DNA of 64,000 bases from Neofusicoccum parvum (Eukaryota > Ascomycota > Dothideomycetes > Botryosphaeriales > Botryosphaeriaceae): positions 1,922,001 through 1,986,000 of the forward strand of contig CP087206.1 in assembly GCA_020912385.1 (NCBI GenBank), read 5' to 3'. Position numbers and translations under genes: made by a program. Numbering within the stretch: position 1 is the first letter of the stretch; each line of letters starts with the position of its first letter. The notes below the pieces were generated by a model that searched no databases, was not told the DNA's origin, and was given only the letters and a program-made list of their open reading frames with translations. Shown here one piece after another: positions 24,001-35,160 of the stretch.

Positions 24001-24909
24001 CCAATCATCAGGAGAATCGCGCGCTAGCGTGCGGGAGCGTCTGTCAAACTCGTCGGCAATAGTGCCTCCAGAGCGGTCGAAAATGGTGATGACAAGGGCA
24101 TCGGCGGCGAGGAGGCGGGTGCCGTTGAAGGATTTGCCGGCGAAGACGGACAGCGGCTGGAGGGTAAAATTATAGGAAGAGCGACGCCCCTTCTGAGAGT
24201 CGATGGTGCTCAAAACGTCCTCGTCCAGGTCGATTGCGGGCAGCGAGCAGTTCCAGTACATGAGCGGCGAGTGACACCTCCACGGAATTTGGTCCGACAC
24301 GTGAGGGTTGCAGCATCCGGCAGTCTCTGCTTCCGGCAGCGCATCCGCGTCTGCGTCTCCGGTGACATTCACGCCACCGCTCAGGTCGCTCCCGAAGCCG
24401 GGGCCGATGAGCCGTTCCTGGATCCTCAGCGCGTCGCGCAGCACGCGCGCGTCCAATGCCTTCATGTAGCTGCCGTGGACCCAGAGCTGGCGCATTTCGA
24501 CGTCGGGCGGCGTGTTGGACGGGCCATCGTAGGATCTGACGGAGGTCCAGACATGGTGGGGCAGGCCGCCGGCGGCCGAGCTCTCGTAGAGGAAGACGAC
24601 GGGGTAGCAGAGGAAGACGGCGACGGCGACGGAGAGCAGCAGCGAGAAGAGCCAATGGCGGGCGGTGGCGGTTCCATAGCTTGCGAAGGCCCTACGGATG
24701 GGGTGCTCCGGCGAGAGCTTGGGAGGGTCGGTTGTACTGGCAAGCTGTCAGCTACGAAGGCACGAGGCGTGGCACGCGCGCGCATCTCTCGCAAGCACGG
24801 CTCCGGCTGCGAGACAGGCCGAGCAGCGCGGTGCTTGAGCCTCGCGGACTGCGGGAGCGCTGGCGGACTGGACATACCCGCGGAATGCCCAGAGCAGATA
24901 CCATATCAT
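21027..24909 (-). CDS. SCP1: SREBP cleavage-activating protein (SCAP)-like sterol sensor
   Basis: Four exons: 24909..24878, 24736..23809, 23756..23641 and 23544..21027, 1197 aa. The first exon encodes MIWYLLWAFRG. A first membrane helix (WLFSLLLSVAVAVFLCYPVVF) precedes a lumenal loop with several N-glycosylation sequons (NVT, NCS, NFT, NGT). A sterol-sensing-domain-like set of helices follows (WTLVSAYSLMLFYVLFSLRK, FISICSSFTICGILRINLA, PFVVLVIGLENM, LALAATAQNLLILWLLSRVV). The C-terminal half is cytoplasmic with WD40-like strands (HFVSISLDRLTSIWFLDHR). SCAP escorts the membrane-bound transcription factor SREBP from ER to Golgi when sterol is low. The last residues form an Arg-Glu repeat from a CTCCCT-type microsatellite near 21060-21110. 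SREBP itself is not in the window. Patched/NPC1 proteins share the sterol-sensing helices but lack the WD40 half. Confidence 0.85.
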
Positions 24910-26182
24910 TGGCGCCGGCGATTCGCATCAGGCACGCAGCATGAGCAGAGGTGGAGGGAAGTAAGGGACAGAGGTATGCGGCTACGCAGCGGCCATGTGC
25001 AGTGGTGGTGGAGGAGACGAGGCGCTGGATGGATGCTGAAGAGAGCTGAGGGAGTGATCGGCGGCCGGACAGCTGGGCAGGAGAGGCGCAAGCAGCTTGT
25101 GCATTGGCTGGTTCGTCAGTAGCGGTCGCGATGCGCTTTGGCTCGAGCGATCGCGACTGGGAAGTGCCGTCCAGACGCGGGCGGACTGGCGTAACGGACG
25201 CACAAGAGCCACAGAGCTCGCCGATCGCCCTCAACACCAAGCCGCGCCCGAACCGCAGGCCCGCCGCGGGCGCGCGCCCCATTTGCAGCTCTTGCGCAGC
25301 CCGCGTCCGCCGCCCGCAGCCTGCCTGCAGCTCTACTGCGCGGGGCGCCGTTGGCGCGCTGCCGTGACTGTCTCGCCGCATGCGGGCACGGGCTGCGCAC
25401 TGTGGCCCTACTGCCTGCCCTGGGCCCGTCGCGTCTGGTCGGGTGCTAGCAGCCTGGCTAGCCCAAGGTTCTCGACTTACCGGGCTTCCACCGCCCGCTC
25501 TCCGCCTCCGCGTCACAGGTGCGCTTCCGCACGGCTATCTCAGGCAGGGACTGCGGCCGACCAGCGCGGGAGTGGCAAGCCCGGCGGTGGTTGAAAGCTT
25601 GCCTGCGTAGTGCGGGGGCTGTCGTTGCCACTGCCGGCTCTCGATTCGCATGCCGGTGCGTTTAGGTGCAACTCCGGCCACATCTTCAGATCGAGACCTG
25701 CACGTCACTCTTCACCGGGCGCTCCACCGCCTTGATTGCAATCCGCCCCTCCGAGCCGAGCGCCTGGCGCAGAAATCGATGGATTCGTCAGACTAACTCA
25801 AACCTGCCCAAGTGCCGTCGCCGCGTTGGCGCGGTTTCGGAGCAGCGTGGCGCTGGGCGGCTGCGCGCAGGAAACCGCATGCTCCCGGGAGACACGCTGC
25901 TTTTTGTTGATGCTGTGCAGCACCACGACAGCGAGGCCCGCTGCCCTGCATCGGTTCTGCTCGCCGCCCTGCCGCCCCAGACTGTCCCTTTCGGGCCGTG
26001 CGTGCAGCTCTCCCGCTGCCACCGACGCACTTCATCCAGGATGCTGAAACACGAGTCAGCAGCTCTGCCATAGCCGCACTTCCCAAGACATCCCCACAGT
26101 TCAAGGGTCGCAGACTCGAACCGACACTTCCGGCGGAGCCTCTGATCTGCGCAAGCCTGAGCATCCTATCAACCCAAAACTT
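24910..26182. other. Intergenic between SCAP-like gene start and ACL4 stop
   Basis: About 1.3 kb, GC-rich, with no supported gene. It holds the promoter of the SCAP-like gene; no conserved site is obvious by eye. Confidence 0.5.
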
Positions 26183-27411
26183 TCACGTGCCCTGCATCTC
26201 CTCGTCCGAGTCACTCCCGTCCGCGTCCTCCCATTCCTCCTCTGCCTCGTCCTCGCCTTCGACCGGGGGGCCCATGATCTTGTTTAGACTCTCCACAAGC
26301 TCCACCGCATGCTCCTTCAAGCGCTCATCCTCGTAGTCTAGCAGCTGATACAGCCTCAAGCTGTTTGTGAGCCATTGTCTACTAGACTTCAGCAAAGCCT
26401 TGATGGTTTCCTCGTCCTCTGATTCTTTCTTCTTGTCTGCCATCAGGTGCAGACACCAACCGCCCAAGTACCATGCCTCTACACTCGAGTCATCTTCCAG
26501 AATTAGTCTCTCAAGCACATCAAGCGCCTCCTCCTCTAGATCTGCCTCCATCAACAGCCTCGCTAGACTGATGCGCACGGGGAAATCGGGGACCTTGGGG
26601 TTCTCGGGATTCAGGTCCTTCCACAACTCCATGCTCATCTTCAAAGCGTTGCGTGCCTCATCATGCTTCAGCTGTGATATCCTGACCGATGCGAGCGTCT
26701 GAAGTGATTCTGGGTTGTTCGGGTGCACGAGTAGTGCTTCAGTGATGAGTGCCTCGCATCTGGCCTCCGCGTCCTCTTCCCACCTACAATCCGTTAGCTA
26801 CGAACTTCAGAAACTCCCGCAACTTGCCACGCAAAGAAACAACACCCAAACACTTACGAGAGATCCGTCATAAACACCTCCACGACACCGCAGAGCGCAT
26901 TCGCCAGCTTCCTCCTCTTCTCATCCAGCGCCAGATCCCTCTCCTGGCTGGCCTTGTGCGCCTCCAGCACAGCAATGTCCCTCCGCAGCACCTCCGCACC
27001 CTTGTCGAACCAAGCGACGCTCTCCGCGCCGCCCTCCTCGCACAGCTGCGCCAGCCACAAGAACTTCTCCGCGCCGCCGCCCTGCGCCTCGGGGATGGCG
27101 CCGTCCTCGTCCAGCGCGGCGGCGACGAGGAAGTAGTCCCGCGCCGTCTCGGCGTCGCCCAGCTCCACGTTGATCTCGCCGAGCAGGTTCAGCGCGGGCA
27201 GCGCGGCGGGCGTGGGCGGGCTGTCGGTGTCGGGCTGCAGCTGCGCGAGCGCGCGGCGCGCGGCGACGAGCGCGTCCGCGGGCTGCGAGGTGTGCAGGAG
27301 GGCCGTGGCCTCGGCGAGGAGCTGCTCGGGTGTCATCTTGGCCTTCTTGGACGCGCCGTTGGATTTGCCGTTCTTCTTGGTTTTCTTCGTGTGCGGTTTT
27401 GTCTTCCCCAT
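26183..27411 (-). CDS. ACL4: ACL4-like TPR chaperone of ribosomal protein L4
   Basis: Two exons: 27411..26858 and 26783..26183, 384 aa, intron GTAAGT...GTAG. The lysine-rich start (MGKTKPHTKKTKKNGK) resembles a nuclear localisation signal. Helical TPR repeats follow (PEQLLAEATALLHTSQPADALVAA, LPALNLLGEINVELGDAETARDYFL, HPNNPESLQTLASVRISQLKHDEARNAL, VEAWYLGGWCLHLM). The tail is strongly acidic (GEDEAEEEWEDADGSDSDEE). This order is characteristic of Acl4, which shields newly made Rpl4 and escorts it to pre-60S particles in the nucleus. It starts 282 bp from the divergent GIR2-like gene. Assignment rests on domain layout and sequence feel; a generic TPR protein is the alternative. Confidence 0.8.
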
Positions 27412-27693
27412 TGCTCGTCGGGGCCCTGTGCGATGCGACCCGGAGGTGGCGAGCGCAGGCGATCAATCCTCTGCTCGGCGGCCGGGAGTGAGGAATTTAA
27501 TTGTTGCGTGGGAGAGTCGCGGGAGTGAAGGACTCGTGCTGGCGATCTCACAAAAAGTTTGGGGTCAAGGCGACAAATACTTATTTCGGGCGCTAGCGTG
27601 GGTTGGGCCTAGCGCGGGCCGGGCGGCGTGATTTTCCCCGCTGACATCAACGGCCGCAGGTGCTCTGAACGCGCCAAACACCGCAAGTCCGCC
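27412..27693. promoter_or_regulatory. Short divergent intergenic region between ACL4 and GIR2
   Basis: The two start codons are 282 bp apart, so both promoters and 5' UTRs must fit here. No TATA-like or named element was identified. Confidence 0.6.
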
Positions 27694-28517
27694 ATGGGTA
27701 GAGAAGACCAGAAGGAGGAGCGCGAGGTGCTCGACTCCATTTTCCCCGATGAGATAACAGGTACTGTCCTGCGCCCCTCACATCCAAGCCTTACTTCCCC
27801 CTCAAGCAACCTCTCCGCTCACAATCTCTGCAGACATCTCCGATACCGAGTATCGGGTATCGATAACTCTGGACGTTGAGAATGAGCCCGGCGATGACTC
27901 CGAGCCACGTACGCATTAGCCTCCAGCGAATTTCCCCACGATATCTCATTGACCCTATCCCACCAGCGACAATCCTCCTGAGCGTAGCCTACCCCGATGA
28001 CTACCCGGACGTGGCCCCGCGCCTAGATGTCAGCACGCCGCCCAACGCCCCGAAGCACAAGTTCCTCGACATTCAGGAAGACAAGGCGCGCTTGCTCGAG
28101 GCGCTCGAGCCGACCGTCGAGGAGAACTTGGGCATGGCAATGGTCTTCACGCTGGTCAGCACACTAAAGGATAGCGCCGAGCTGCTGATCGCCGAGCGCC
28201 AGAAGGCCGCCGAGGCTTTACGTGAGGCGGAACTTCAGAAGGCTGAAGAGGAGGAGAACAAGAAGTTCCACGGCTCGGCGGTGACGCGCGAGTCGTTCCT
28301 GGAGTGGCGCGCGAAGTTCATAAAGGAGATGGAGGAGGCAGAGCGGAGGGCCCAGGAGGTGAAGGAGGCTGAAGACAAGAAGAAGAGAGGGCCGAAGGAG
28401 GAGAAGAAGATGACGGGTAGGGAGCTGTGGGTTAAGGGTCTGGTCGGCAAGGTTGATGAGGATGACGAAGATGGTGACGTCGTAGAGGGCGTTGACAAGA
28501 TGAAGATCAAGGCTTGA
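27694..28517 (+). CDS. GIR2: RWD-domain protein, GIR2/RWDD1-like
   Basis: Three exons: 27694..27760, 27834..27908 and 27967..28517, 230 aa. Residues 1-120 form an RWD domain: EEREVLDSIFPDEITDIS, a strand with YRVSITLDVE, then ILLSVAYPDDYPDVAPRLDV with the family YPxxxP signature. A charged coiled coil follows (AERQKAAEALREAELQKAEE) and a region with FHGSAVTRESFLEWRAKF and LTGRELW-like MTGRELWVKG, as in the DFRP region of Gir2/RWDD1. In yeast Gir2 binds Gcn1 and the GTPase Rbg2 and acts on translating ribosomes. All splice junctions are GT-AG and in frame. The acidic C-terminus is usual for the family. Confidence 0.88.
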
Positions 28518-29279
28518 TAAACCTCGTCGATGCCCAAAAGAAAGAAAAAAGACTTCATACTATCTTCTTCTGTCTCGACATGAACCTATGGCTATGCCTT
28601 TATTCTCCTTCACCTAAGAGAGGTGTCTTACTAACGTAACTCCTACGAAATCATCCCTTTCCAATGCTAAAGTTCATCGTAAGCTTATCCAAGCCGCCGG
28701 CATTCTACTACAGGTTCAAATGTTCTTCAGAATGACAGGAAGTTGCACTAGCCTACAAAAGAGAGCTCCAGTTCACAAATCTCTAAGAAGTACGATTCAT
28801 TTGCTTATCATTACCAATGACGACGCGGACCACAATCAAGCACTTGAAGTAATTTAGGTCGTGGGACACATGTCGGGGTACTGCGTATTGTTAGTTTTTT
28901 GCGAACATGTCGATGAGCATAAGACAGTCTCCATTCAAGTGGACAGATGGTATTCATTAATAACGATCGAGCTTCTCATAATAATGGAGATCAAAAGATT
29001 TAAGGTTCCTGCACATGAGTTTCCACGAAATTATGCCGCTGTTGTGCCAGGTGATTCAAACCCGTGGCACTCGACAAGCATAACTACGTGAGACGTAAAT
29101 TATTCGTCGGGATGGCTTGGGAAAATTATCTAGAGCATTTCCAAGGCCGGACGGATGATTGAGCTCCTCGTGGTGAAGGCTTATAGTGTGTTTCAATCAT
29201 AAGGACAAGCTCTTCAGGGTAGCCAGCGGCAGCAAGATCCCTCTATAATCGACTTGATTCCAATCTCTAAACAATCCAT
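28518..29279. other. Convergent intergenic region, no gene seen
   Basis: About 760 bp between the 3' ends of the GIR2-like and TTC1-like genes; AT-richer than the flanks, with terminator function presumed for both. Confidence 0.5.
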
Positions 29280-30240
29280 CTATTTCATCTGCACCGAATA
29301 ACCCCCTGTCTTCTCATCCTTCACGAACGCAAAATTCTCCGTGCTCAGCCCAAACGGCTTCAGCAACCCATTCCCAAGACTCTTCAGCTTCCCCATCATC
29401 TCCCCCATCTCCTTCGCCTTCGCCTCCTCCAACCGCGGCGGCAGCTCCCGCAACGCCACATCCACCGACTTCCTATCCATCGGCGCCAGCGCCGGGCTCG
29501 CCGCCGCCGCCCGGTAGTCCTCGTCGGCGCCCTGCAGGTTTGCCCAGCCGCCCAGCTCGGCGCGGGCCTTTGCGCGGCGCAGCAGCGCCTTGGTGCGCAG
29601 CTTGCGGGCATCGGTGATGCTGTGGGCCAGGCGGTGCAGGTGCGTGAGGCGCGCTTCCACCAGGTCGTCCACCTCCTCCACCCTCCCCTCCCCGTCAGCC
29701 GTCGCCTTGTCGTCCTCGCTGTCCGACACCTCCTCGATCACCCGCTCCCCCGCCTGTTTGCCCTTGCCCTTGCTCGCGCTGTCGGCCTTTTTGTCGCTGG
29801 CGTCTGGCTTGGGCGCTGGTGGCGCTGGGTCCAGCCCGTCGAGCCGCTCCAGCGCCTCCGTCGCGGCGTCGACCGCTTCCTTCCACTCTGAGAGCTTGAG
29901 GTGGCATGCGGAGATGTTGGCGCGCAGGACTGCGACTTCGTAGTCGAGATAGTTGGGGCAGGATGATAGGGCGCGGCCGTAGGCGGAGATGGCGTCGCTG
30001 TAGGAGCCGGTTGTGAAGAGCGTGTTGGCGTGGGTCTTTTGGGCGTTGGCGTCGGCGAGGAGGGACTATTAAGGCAGGACGTGTGAGTCAGCGGGGGGTT
30101 GGCAGTGGTTTGTAGGAAGAGAGGATGGGTGGGCGTACGGCTTCTTCCTCGGGGCTGAAGACCAGGTTTTCTGTGGCTGCGGAGGCGATTTCGTCGGAGG
30201 TGGGAGCAGCGGCAGCGGTATTGGGTGTGGGGGTCGTCAT
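29280..30240 (-). CDS. TPR protein, TTC1-like
   Basis: Two exons: 30240..30139 and 30065..29280, 295 aa, intron GTACGC...AATAG. After a Thr/Ala-rich start (MTTPTPNTAAAAPTSDE), TPR motifs run ADANAQKTHANTLFTTGSYS, DYEVAVLRANISACHLKLSE and KLRTKALLRRAKARAELG, interrupted by a charged, Lys/Asp-rich insert of about 60 residues. The C-terminus (GNGLLKPFGLSTENFAFVKDE) matches the conserved end of TTC1-type proteins. Human TTC1 binds Hsp90 and small GTPases; the fungal role is not established. The start is the first ATG that opens into the TPR frame. Confidence 0.83.
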
Positions 30241-30675
30241 TGTGGCCGGAAATGATCTGACGGCCGATGTATTAGCTTGTTTGGGCGAAGGTTTGGGTGT
30301 ATAGGTGTTGGAGAACTGTGAGGGGTACGCGCGGGGAAGCAGGAAAGAAACACGTACTGCCAGGCGGTGAAATCTCGGTTGCGTCATGCCAAGGAATTGT
30401 GCGGCATTATACCCATTTCAATACTCTAAGTGAAGGCGATGCCGGAGGAACGTTAATTCTACAAACTCAAACAATGTCTTGACCTCCGTGGTATCACTTT
30501 CGTCTATCCATGTTCGCCAAATTGTTGTACATACACCCGTCATCTTTCGCTGCCATGCAACTCTTATTTTTCATACTCCAGTCTCGGATTCCTTCCTCAA
30601 GATTCAATTCAAATGCATGTATGTACGCCCTGATCGTTACAACCCAGAGTGCGAATGAAGAATAGGATCTACCGT
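30241..30675. other. Intergenic, TTC1-like promoter and FAM50 3' region
   Basis: About 435 bp; no separate gene. Confidence 0.5.
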
Positions 30676-31944
30676 TTAGGAAAAGAAGAAAGAGTTACCT
30701 TGAGCATCCTTCCGGATGCCCTTGCTATAGTCTTTGCTTGGATCGAACTCCTCCCAGATGCTTGCCGGGAAGATGTGCTTGTTCCGTTCGTACCAACGTC
30801 GGTCGACGACTTTGGTAACGGCAGGATCGTCGTTGTACCCCTCGAGGGAGGCGTCTTCTTCAGTGACGCCTTTATCTTTCTTCTTCTCTTGCCGCTCCAG
30901 AGGGTTGAAGGTCGCAGGATCAATGTCTTCATCTTGAGATGGAAGAGGGGTAGCTGATGTGGGCTGCGCGGAGTATCCAAAGATGGGACCGGTGAAGCCG
31001 ATGGCTTTGTTGACCATGAAGTAATAGAAGTCATAGTGCTGATATCGTCAGGTCTTGTCCAGATGTATCAGAGGCGGTGTCACTCACATGCGGTATGATA
31101 ATCTCCCCGCGCACCAGCATAAGATCGTCCACGCCGACTCGAGCCCATTCTCTCCTGCTCTTGTCGCCGCCCACTCCGAGCTCAGCACCCATCTTCCTCG
31201 CCTTGTCCAGGAACAGCCAGACGTGCTCGCCCTTCTTGATCTTGCACTTCCCTCCCGGGATGTTGGTTCCGTCGTAAAATACGAACGGAATCACAAAGTC
31301 CGTCGCCTTGACCGACTCCTGCATGATCAAGAATTCCTTCCGCAGCGACTCGCGCTGCTGTGCCTCCCGCAGCAATGCCGACTTGGTCATGACCTTCGGC
31401 TTGAACGCTACGTTGCTGTTTGCACCCAGCTTCTTCTTCGGCACCACCGCATCCTTGTCCTTATCCGACGAGGCGCCTCCATTCTCGTCCGGCGTGGCTG
31501 ACCGCGGCGTCGCGGCTGCAGACGTGCCTAATTCCTGTTCTTCGTCGTCATCTAGCCCGAACGACAGCTTCCCCTTCGCGACATTCTTCTTCTTCTTCTT
31601 CGCTGGGCGTGGGGTCGATCCTCTGTACTTTGACAATTAGCTCGGCGCTCGAACTCCGCATGTCTGCAACCTCCATCCCCGAGGACTTACCCGTCCGCAG
31701 GCGTGCTCGAGCCGGATGTTCTGCCTAGTGCCTGTTCCTGTCTTTCTCGGTCCTTGAGGTCGAGAGCCTCGGCGCGGCGCTTGCGGAAGTCGGACAGCTG
31801 CACCAGACCGACCGTCTGCGATTTGAGTAGGTCCTCGGCGGTCGAGGCTTGCGACGTGAAGCGCGAGGTCGCGCTGTTGGCGGTGGTGGGATTGGGCGTA
31901 TTGCTCCGCGAGGGATCGGCAGAAGAGGGGTTGGAGCGGTCCAT
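30676..31944 (-). CDS. FAM50/XAP5 family nuclear protein
   Basis: Three exons: 31944..31691, 31622..31088 and 31038..30676, 383 aa. The N-terminus is Ser/Thr-rich, followed by a basic patch (RPAKKKKKNVAKGKLSFGLD) that looks like a nuclear localisation signal and the acidic DDDEEQE. The XAP5 domain is clear: TDFVIPFVFYDGTNIPGG, IKKGEHVWLFLDKARK, the intron-spanning PHHYDFYYFMVNKAIG, GPIFGYSAQ, and the terminal RRWYERNKHIFPASIWEEFD with the short tail GNSFFFS. XAP5 proteins are nuclear, linked to splicing and chromatin control of transcription. Intron positions are supported by uninterrupted conservation on both sides. Confidence 0.9.
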
Positions 31945-32443
31945 GGTGGGTAGTGGGGTGTGGAGGTTCGTGACAAGAGAGGGAAGAGAAGGGTGTGACG
32001 ACGGCGGCGGAGAGACGCGATTGAAGAAACAACGCCGACGCGAGCGCGTAGGGCTGACTGGCGCGAGAGTTGCGATCGGCAGAGGCACGGATGGGGTTTA
32101 GTGCTTGTGTCAGGCACGGACTTAAATCTGACTTCACTGCTGTGTCATCTTCGTCGCAAGCGTTCGAGGTGAAGAGTTCGGAATTGTCATCGGATGGCTT
32201 TGCAGAAGTCGTACAAGCGCTTGGGTTGTTCTGGGATTTCGTTCTGGCGCTCAGAAAGACCGAGATGAAGAGCGCGGGGCGACATCGTCGGGCGGGCGGG
32301 CGGCGTTATGCCGCGGGCTGGCGCTCCTTCTCTTCTTGACCTCTTTCGTTTCCTCCGCACTGCCAACTCTGAATCAGCCTCTTCTTGAGCTCTGCGCGTT
32401 CGTTACTGTTTCTCTCGGCCTCGTGTTCTTTCGGACCGTGATC
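31945..32443. promoter_or_regulatory. Divergent intergenic region between FAM50 and the HEI10-like gene
   Basis: About 500 bp between two start codons on opposite strands. No named element seen. Confidence 0.55.
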
Positions 32444-33711
32444 ATGGATTTCTCGCTCCGTTGCAACTCTCTCAAGTGCCGCACGCGGCTCAACGACAGC
32501 GCAGTGGTCACGACTTGCAGGTCAGCACTGCGCAATATTGCAGGAAAGCCGTAGCTCACAGATCACCCAGCCACATCTTCTGTATCACCTGCTCTAACGA
32601 GCTGGGTCTGGCCAGAGCGGACACCGCCATTCGAGTCTGCCCCGCCTGTGACACTCCTCTCTCGAACCCCGATGACGCAGTCGAAACACGGCTCGATCCC
32701 ACTGAGGACTACAAGACTAGTGTTCTAAGCGGATTGGGCCCCACCATCATCATGGAGTGTGCCGGCAGAGCCCTGGCCTTCTACAGCTACCAGACCACCC
32801 AGGAAATGTGAGTGCCCACATTAGCGAGTCCGAATGCTGTGTCGCTGACATCCCTTGTAGCATGTACCAGGAATATTTAGCCAGGAGCTTGACGGATAAA
32901 TACACTATGCTCAATGCCCAGATGGACAAGGTTGTTCACGACGCAAACTCCGAGATCACGAACCTACGAGAGAAGCTTCAAAGTATGACAGCGAGGTCTC
33001 ATGCATATGAACGTGACACTGATGGAGAGTAGCGGCACAGCAAGAACAGAAGAGGCTTGAAGATGAGATGCACAAGATGGCCGATGCATACAAAGAAAAG
33101 GCGAAGACTCAGGCGCACCTCCACAAGGTCTACACCCAGCTCAAAGCCCAGGTTCTCGCAGGTCAATTTGCCTCTGCAGCCTCTGATGACGCCGAGGCAA
33201 CTCTACAGTCTGCCACTGGAGACCGCTTCATAGACAGGCTCACTGGCCCAGCTGCCAGTCATCAAAGGTTCCCAGCGGGCCGCAACGTTATCCGCTTGGA
33301 AAGCCGCCGGAGAAGTAACGGATCTGCAGGTGGGGGCGATGACTGGCGTAGAAATCAGCCACATGCACGCAGCAGTCATAGCAACAACGACCGTCTGTTC
33401 AGCTCCCGTACGTATCAAGCCTCAAAGTTGTTGATCAAAATTAGAGCTCACCTTTTGCAGACAATGCCCCTGTTGGTTCGACGCCTCAGCACCGCACTCG
33501 TCTTGGTGACGTGAACGGACAGACTTACCATCCGATGGGCCCAGGAGTCATTCACCCCACACCCATGTCTCGACTACCCTTGACCAACCTAAACCCAAAC
33601 TCTTTCTCCGGGGCCGGTGGAAAGGGATATGGATTAAGCGCTGGTATGAGGGCTGGCAAGCAGGTCTCTCCTATCAATGGTCCGCGAGGTGCTTGGGGAC
33701 CAGGGAACTGA
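32444..33711 (+). CDS. HEI10/CCNB1IP1-like RING protein
   Basis: Five exons: 32444..32520, 32571..32807, 32861..32982, 33033..33407 and 33461..33711, 353 aa. An N-terminal RING uses CNSLKCRTRLNDSAVVTTC, then SHIFCITC and VCPACDTPL; the first intron splits the ring exactly at TC|SHIFC. A coiled coil follows (ANSEITNLREKLQ, QEQKRLEDEMHKMADAYKEK), then a Ser/Arg/Gly-rich tail ending in repeated Gly/Pro motifs. Single RING plus coiled coil plus low-complexity tail is the plan of HEI10 (CCNB1IP1) ubiquitin/SUMO ligases that control meiotic crossover number in animals, plants and Sordaria. Expression in meiosis is inferred only from the family. Zip3-like proteins have the same plan and are the main alternative name. 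Confidence 0.87.
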
Positions 33712-34471
33712 ATGACAGGCGCCACGGAAATAAACCCCACAAATACAGTACTATTCAACACATCTGATGTATGACGATGTGCCATCCGTATGTGATTTTC
33801 AGGGTCCAAAAGACAATCTGAAACGTTTCAAAAAGTTGACGTCAGAACCCAGGCTGACAATGATTTCATGCACGGACATGTTTGATTATCGCTTAACGTA
33901 AAATAAGGTTGATCTGTAGATTGCACCTACCACTTACTTCTCATTCACCGCCCATTTACCGCATGGTTCGCTCTATTCATTGGCCAACTGCTCGGTTGTT
34001 GCGGCTTAACCTCGTACCCACTTAACAGTTACGACGCCTAATAAGGCTCTAGTACACCGCCTTAAAGACAGCTCGTGTGGACATTGCATCTTGCCTACCC
34101 TATATATTGAAGGCGGCTGCACTATACCCTTTAGAAAAAAGGGAATGAAGAAAGAAGGGGGCTTACTCTCCTCGTCAATTTTTTTATGAGGGGTACGAAT
34201 TTCCGATATTCGGTTGTCTTGTTACCGACGCAAGCACCCATCGAACGGCGCATGCTATCATGATCTACTGCACGAACCTTAAGCAGATCTCTGCAATTTC
34301 CCCCTTTTCGCCCCTTTCTTTTACCTCTATCGAATGAGTATGCCTGAAATTTCAACAACATAAATTCTCAGAATCGATAACGCCAGCGGAGAAACCAGCA
34401 GCCTCTTTGACAGTTGCCAACCCCAGACGCTCTTTTCGGACAGCATTCACTCCGCATTCAGCCTCATCACC
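33712..34471. other. Intergenic, no gene seen
   Basis: About 760 bp, AT-rich between 33880 and 34370, marking the left border of the accessory block. Confidence 0.5.
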
Positions 34472-34864
34472 ATGTACACCACCAAGGATTTCCTCCTCAC
34501 CATACTGGCCGCCAGCATGGCCACTGTCGTGCGCGCCGACAACGGCCCGACCGCCAACGCCGTCCGCATCCCAGGTCTGCACGACATCGTCCCGGTCGGC
34601 TCGCCCTACGAGATCAAGTGGGACGCGGACACGCCGTACACGGGCGGCACCGTCAGCCTCACGCTGCTGAAGGGCCCGTCGACCAACGCCGTCCCCTACC
34701 TCAGCATCGTCAACAGCACCGAGAACGATGGCTCCTACATGTGGACCCCGCCGGCCACCCTGCCCGACAGCAACGGCGACACCGGCTACGGCATCATGCT
34801 GGTCATCGATTCCAACGGCGCCTACCAGTACACCACCCAGTTCGGCATCTCCAACCCCAACTGA
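34472..34864 (+). CDS. Small secreted protein with Kre9/Knh1-like N-terminal domain
   Basis: Single exon, 130 aa. A signal peptide is visible (MYTTKDFLLTILAASMATVV, cleavage likely after ARA or VRA). The mature part is one beta-sandwich of the Ser-Thr-rich GPI-anchored / Kre9-Knh1 type: VRIPGLHDIVPVGSPYEIKW, then GGTVSLTLLKGPS, NDGSYMWTPPATLPD, and GYGIMLVIDSNGAYQYTTQF. Relatives usually continue into a Ser/Thr-rich stalk and GPI signal; here the protein stops right after the domain, so it should be released rather than anchored. One sequon is present (NST). Cell-wall or secreted effector-like roles are possible but not shown by the sequence. Confidence 0.85.
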   Translation: MYTTKDFLLTILAASMATVVRADNGPTANAVRIPGLHDIVPVGSPYEIKWDADTPYTGGTVSLTLLKGPSTNAVPYLSIVNSTENDGSYMWTPPATLPDSNGDTGYGIMLVIDSNGAYQYTTQFGISNPN

Positions 34865-35160
34865 TCGTGATCGGCCCGACCCCGCTTGGGAAAGGAGAAG
34901 AAAGGTTATGAAGTGATGATTCTTAGAAAGCCGCGGGATGGCTCCAGGAAGCGGACTATTATATACCCTACAAGCGAGTTGTCATATTTGCATACAGCAA
35001 TCAAGGAACGAGTACCTTTTATACCCCACCTTATTGGTACACGTCGTATTCAAGACCATGCCGCATGTTGTGCCACCTTGGCCAGTTCTGTGATGTTGCC
35101 TTACGTGTGCAAATCGTTCACTCGGTGCTGAAATTGACAGCTATTGTTATTATGATTGTA
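34865..35160. other. Intergenic, no gene seen
   Basis: Between the secreted-protein gene and the BTB relic; AT-rich and without coding motifs. Confidence 0.45.

Noticed and set aside
24271..25122. 283-codon plus-strand open frame antisense to the SCAP-like gene
   Set aside because: Shadow of the lumenal-loop exon and its upstream region; no domain.
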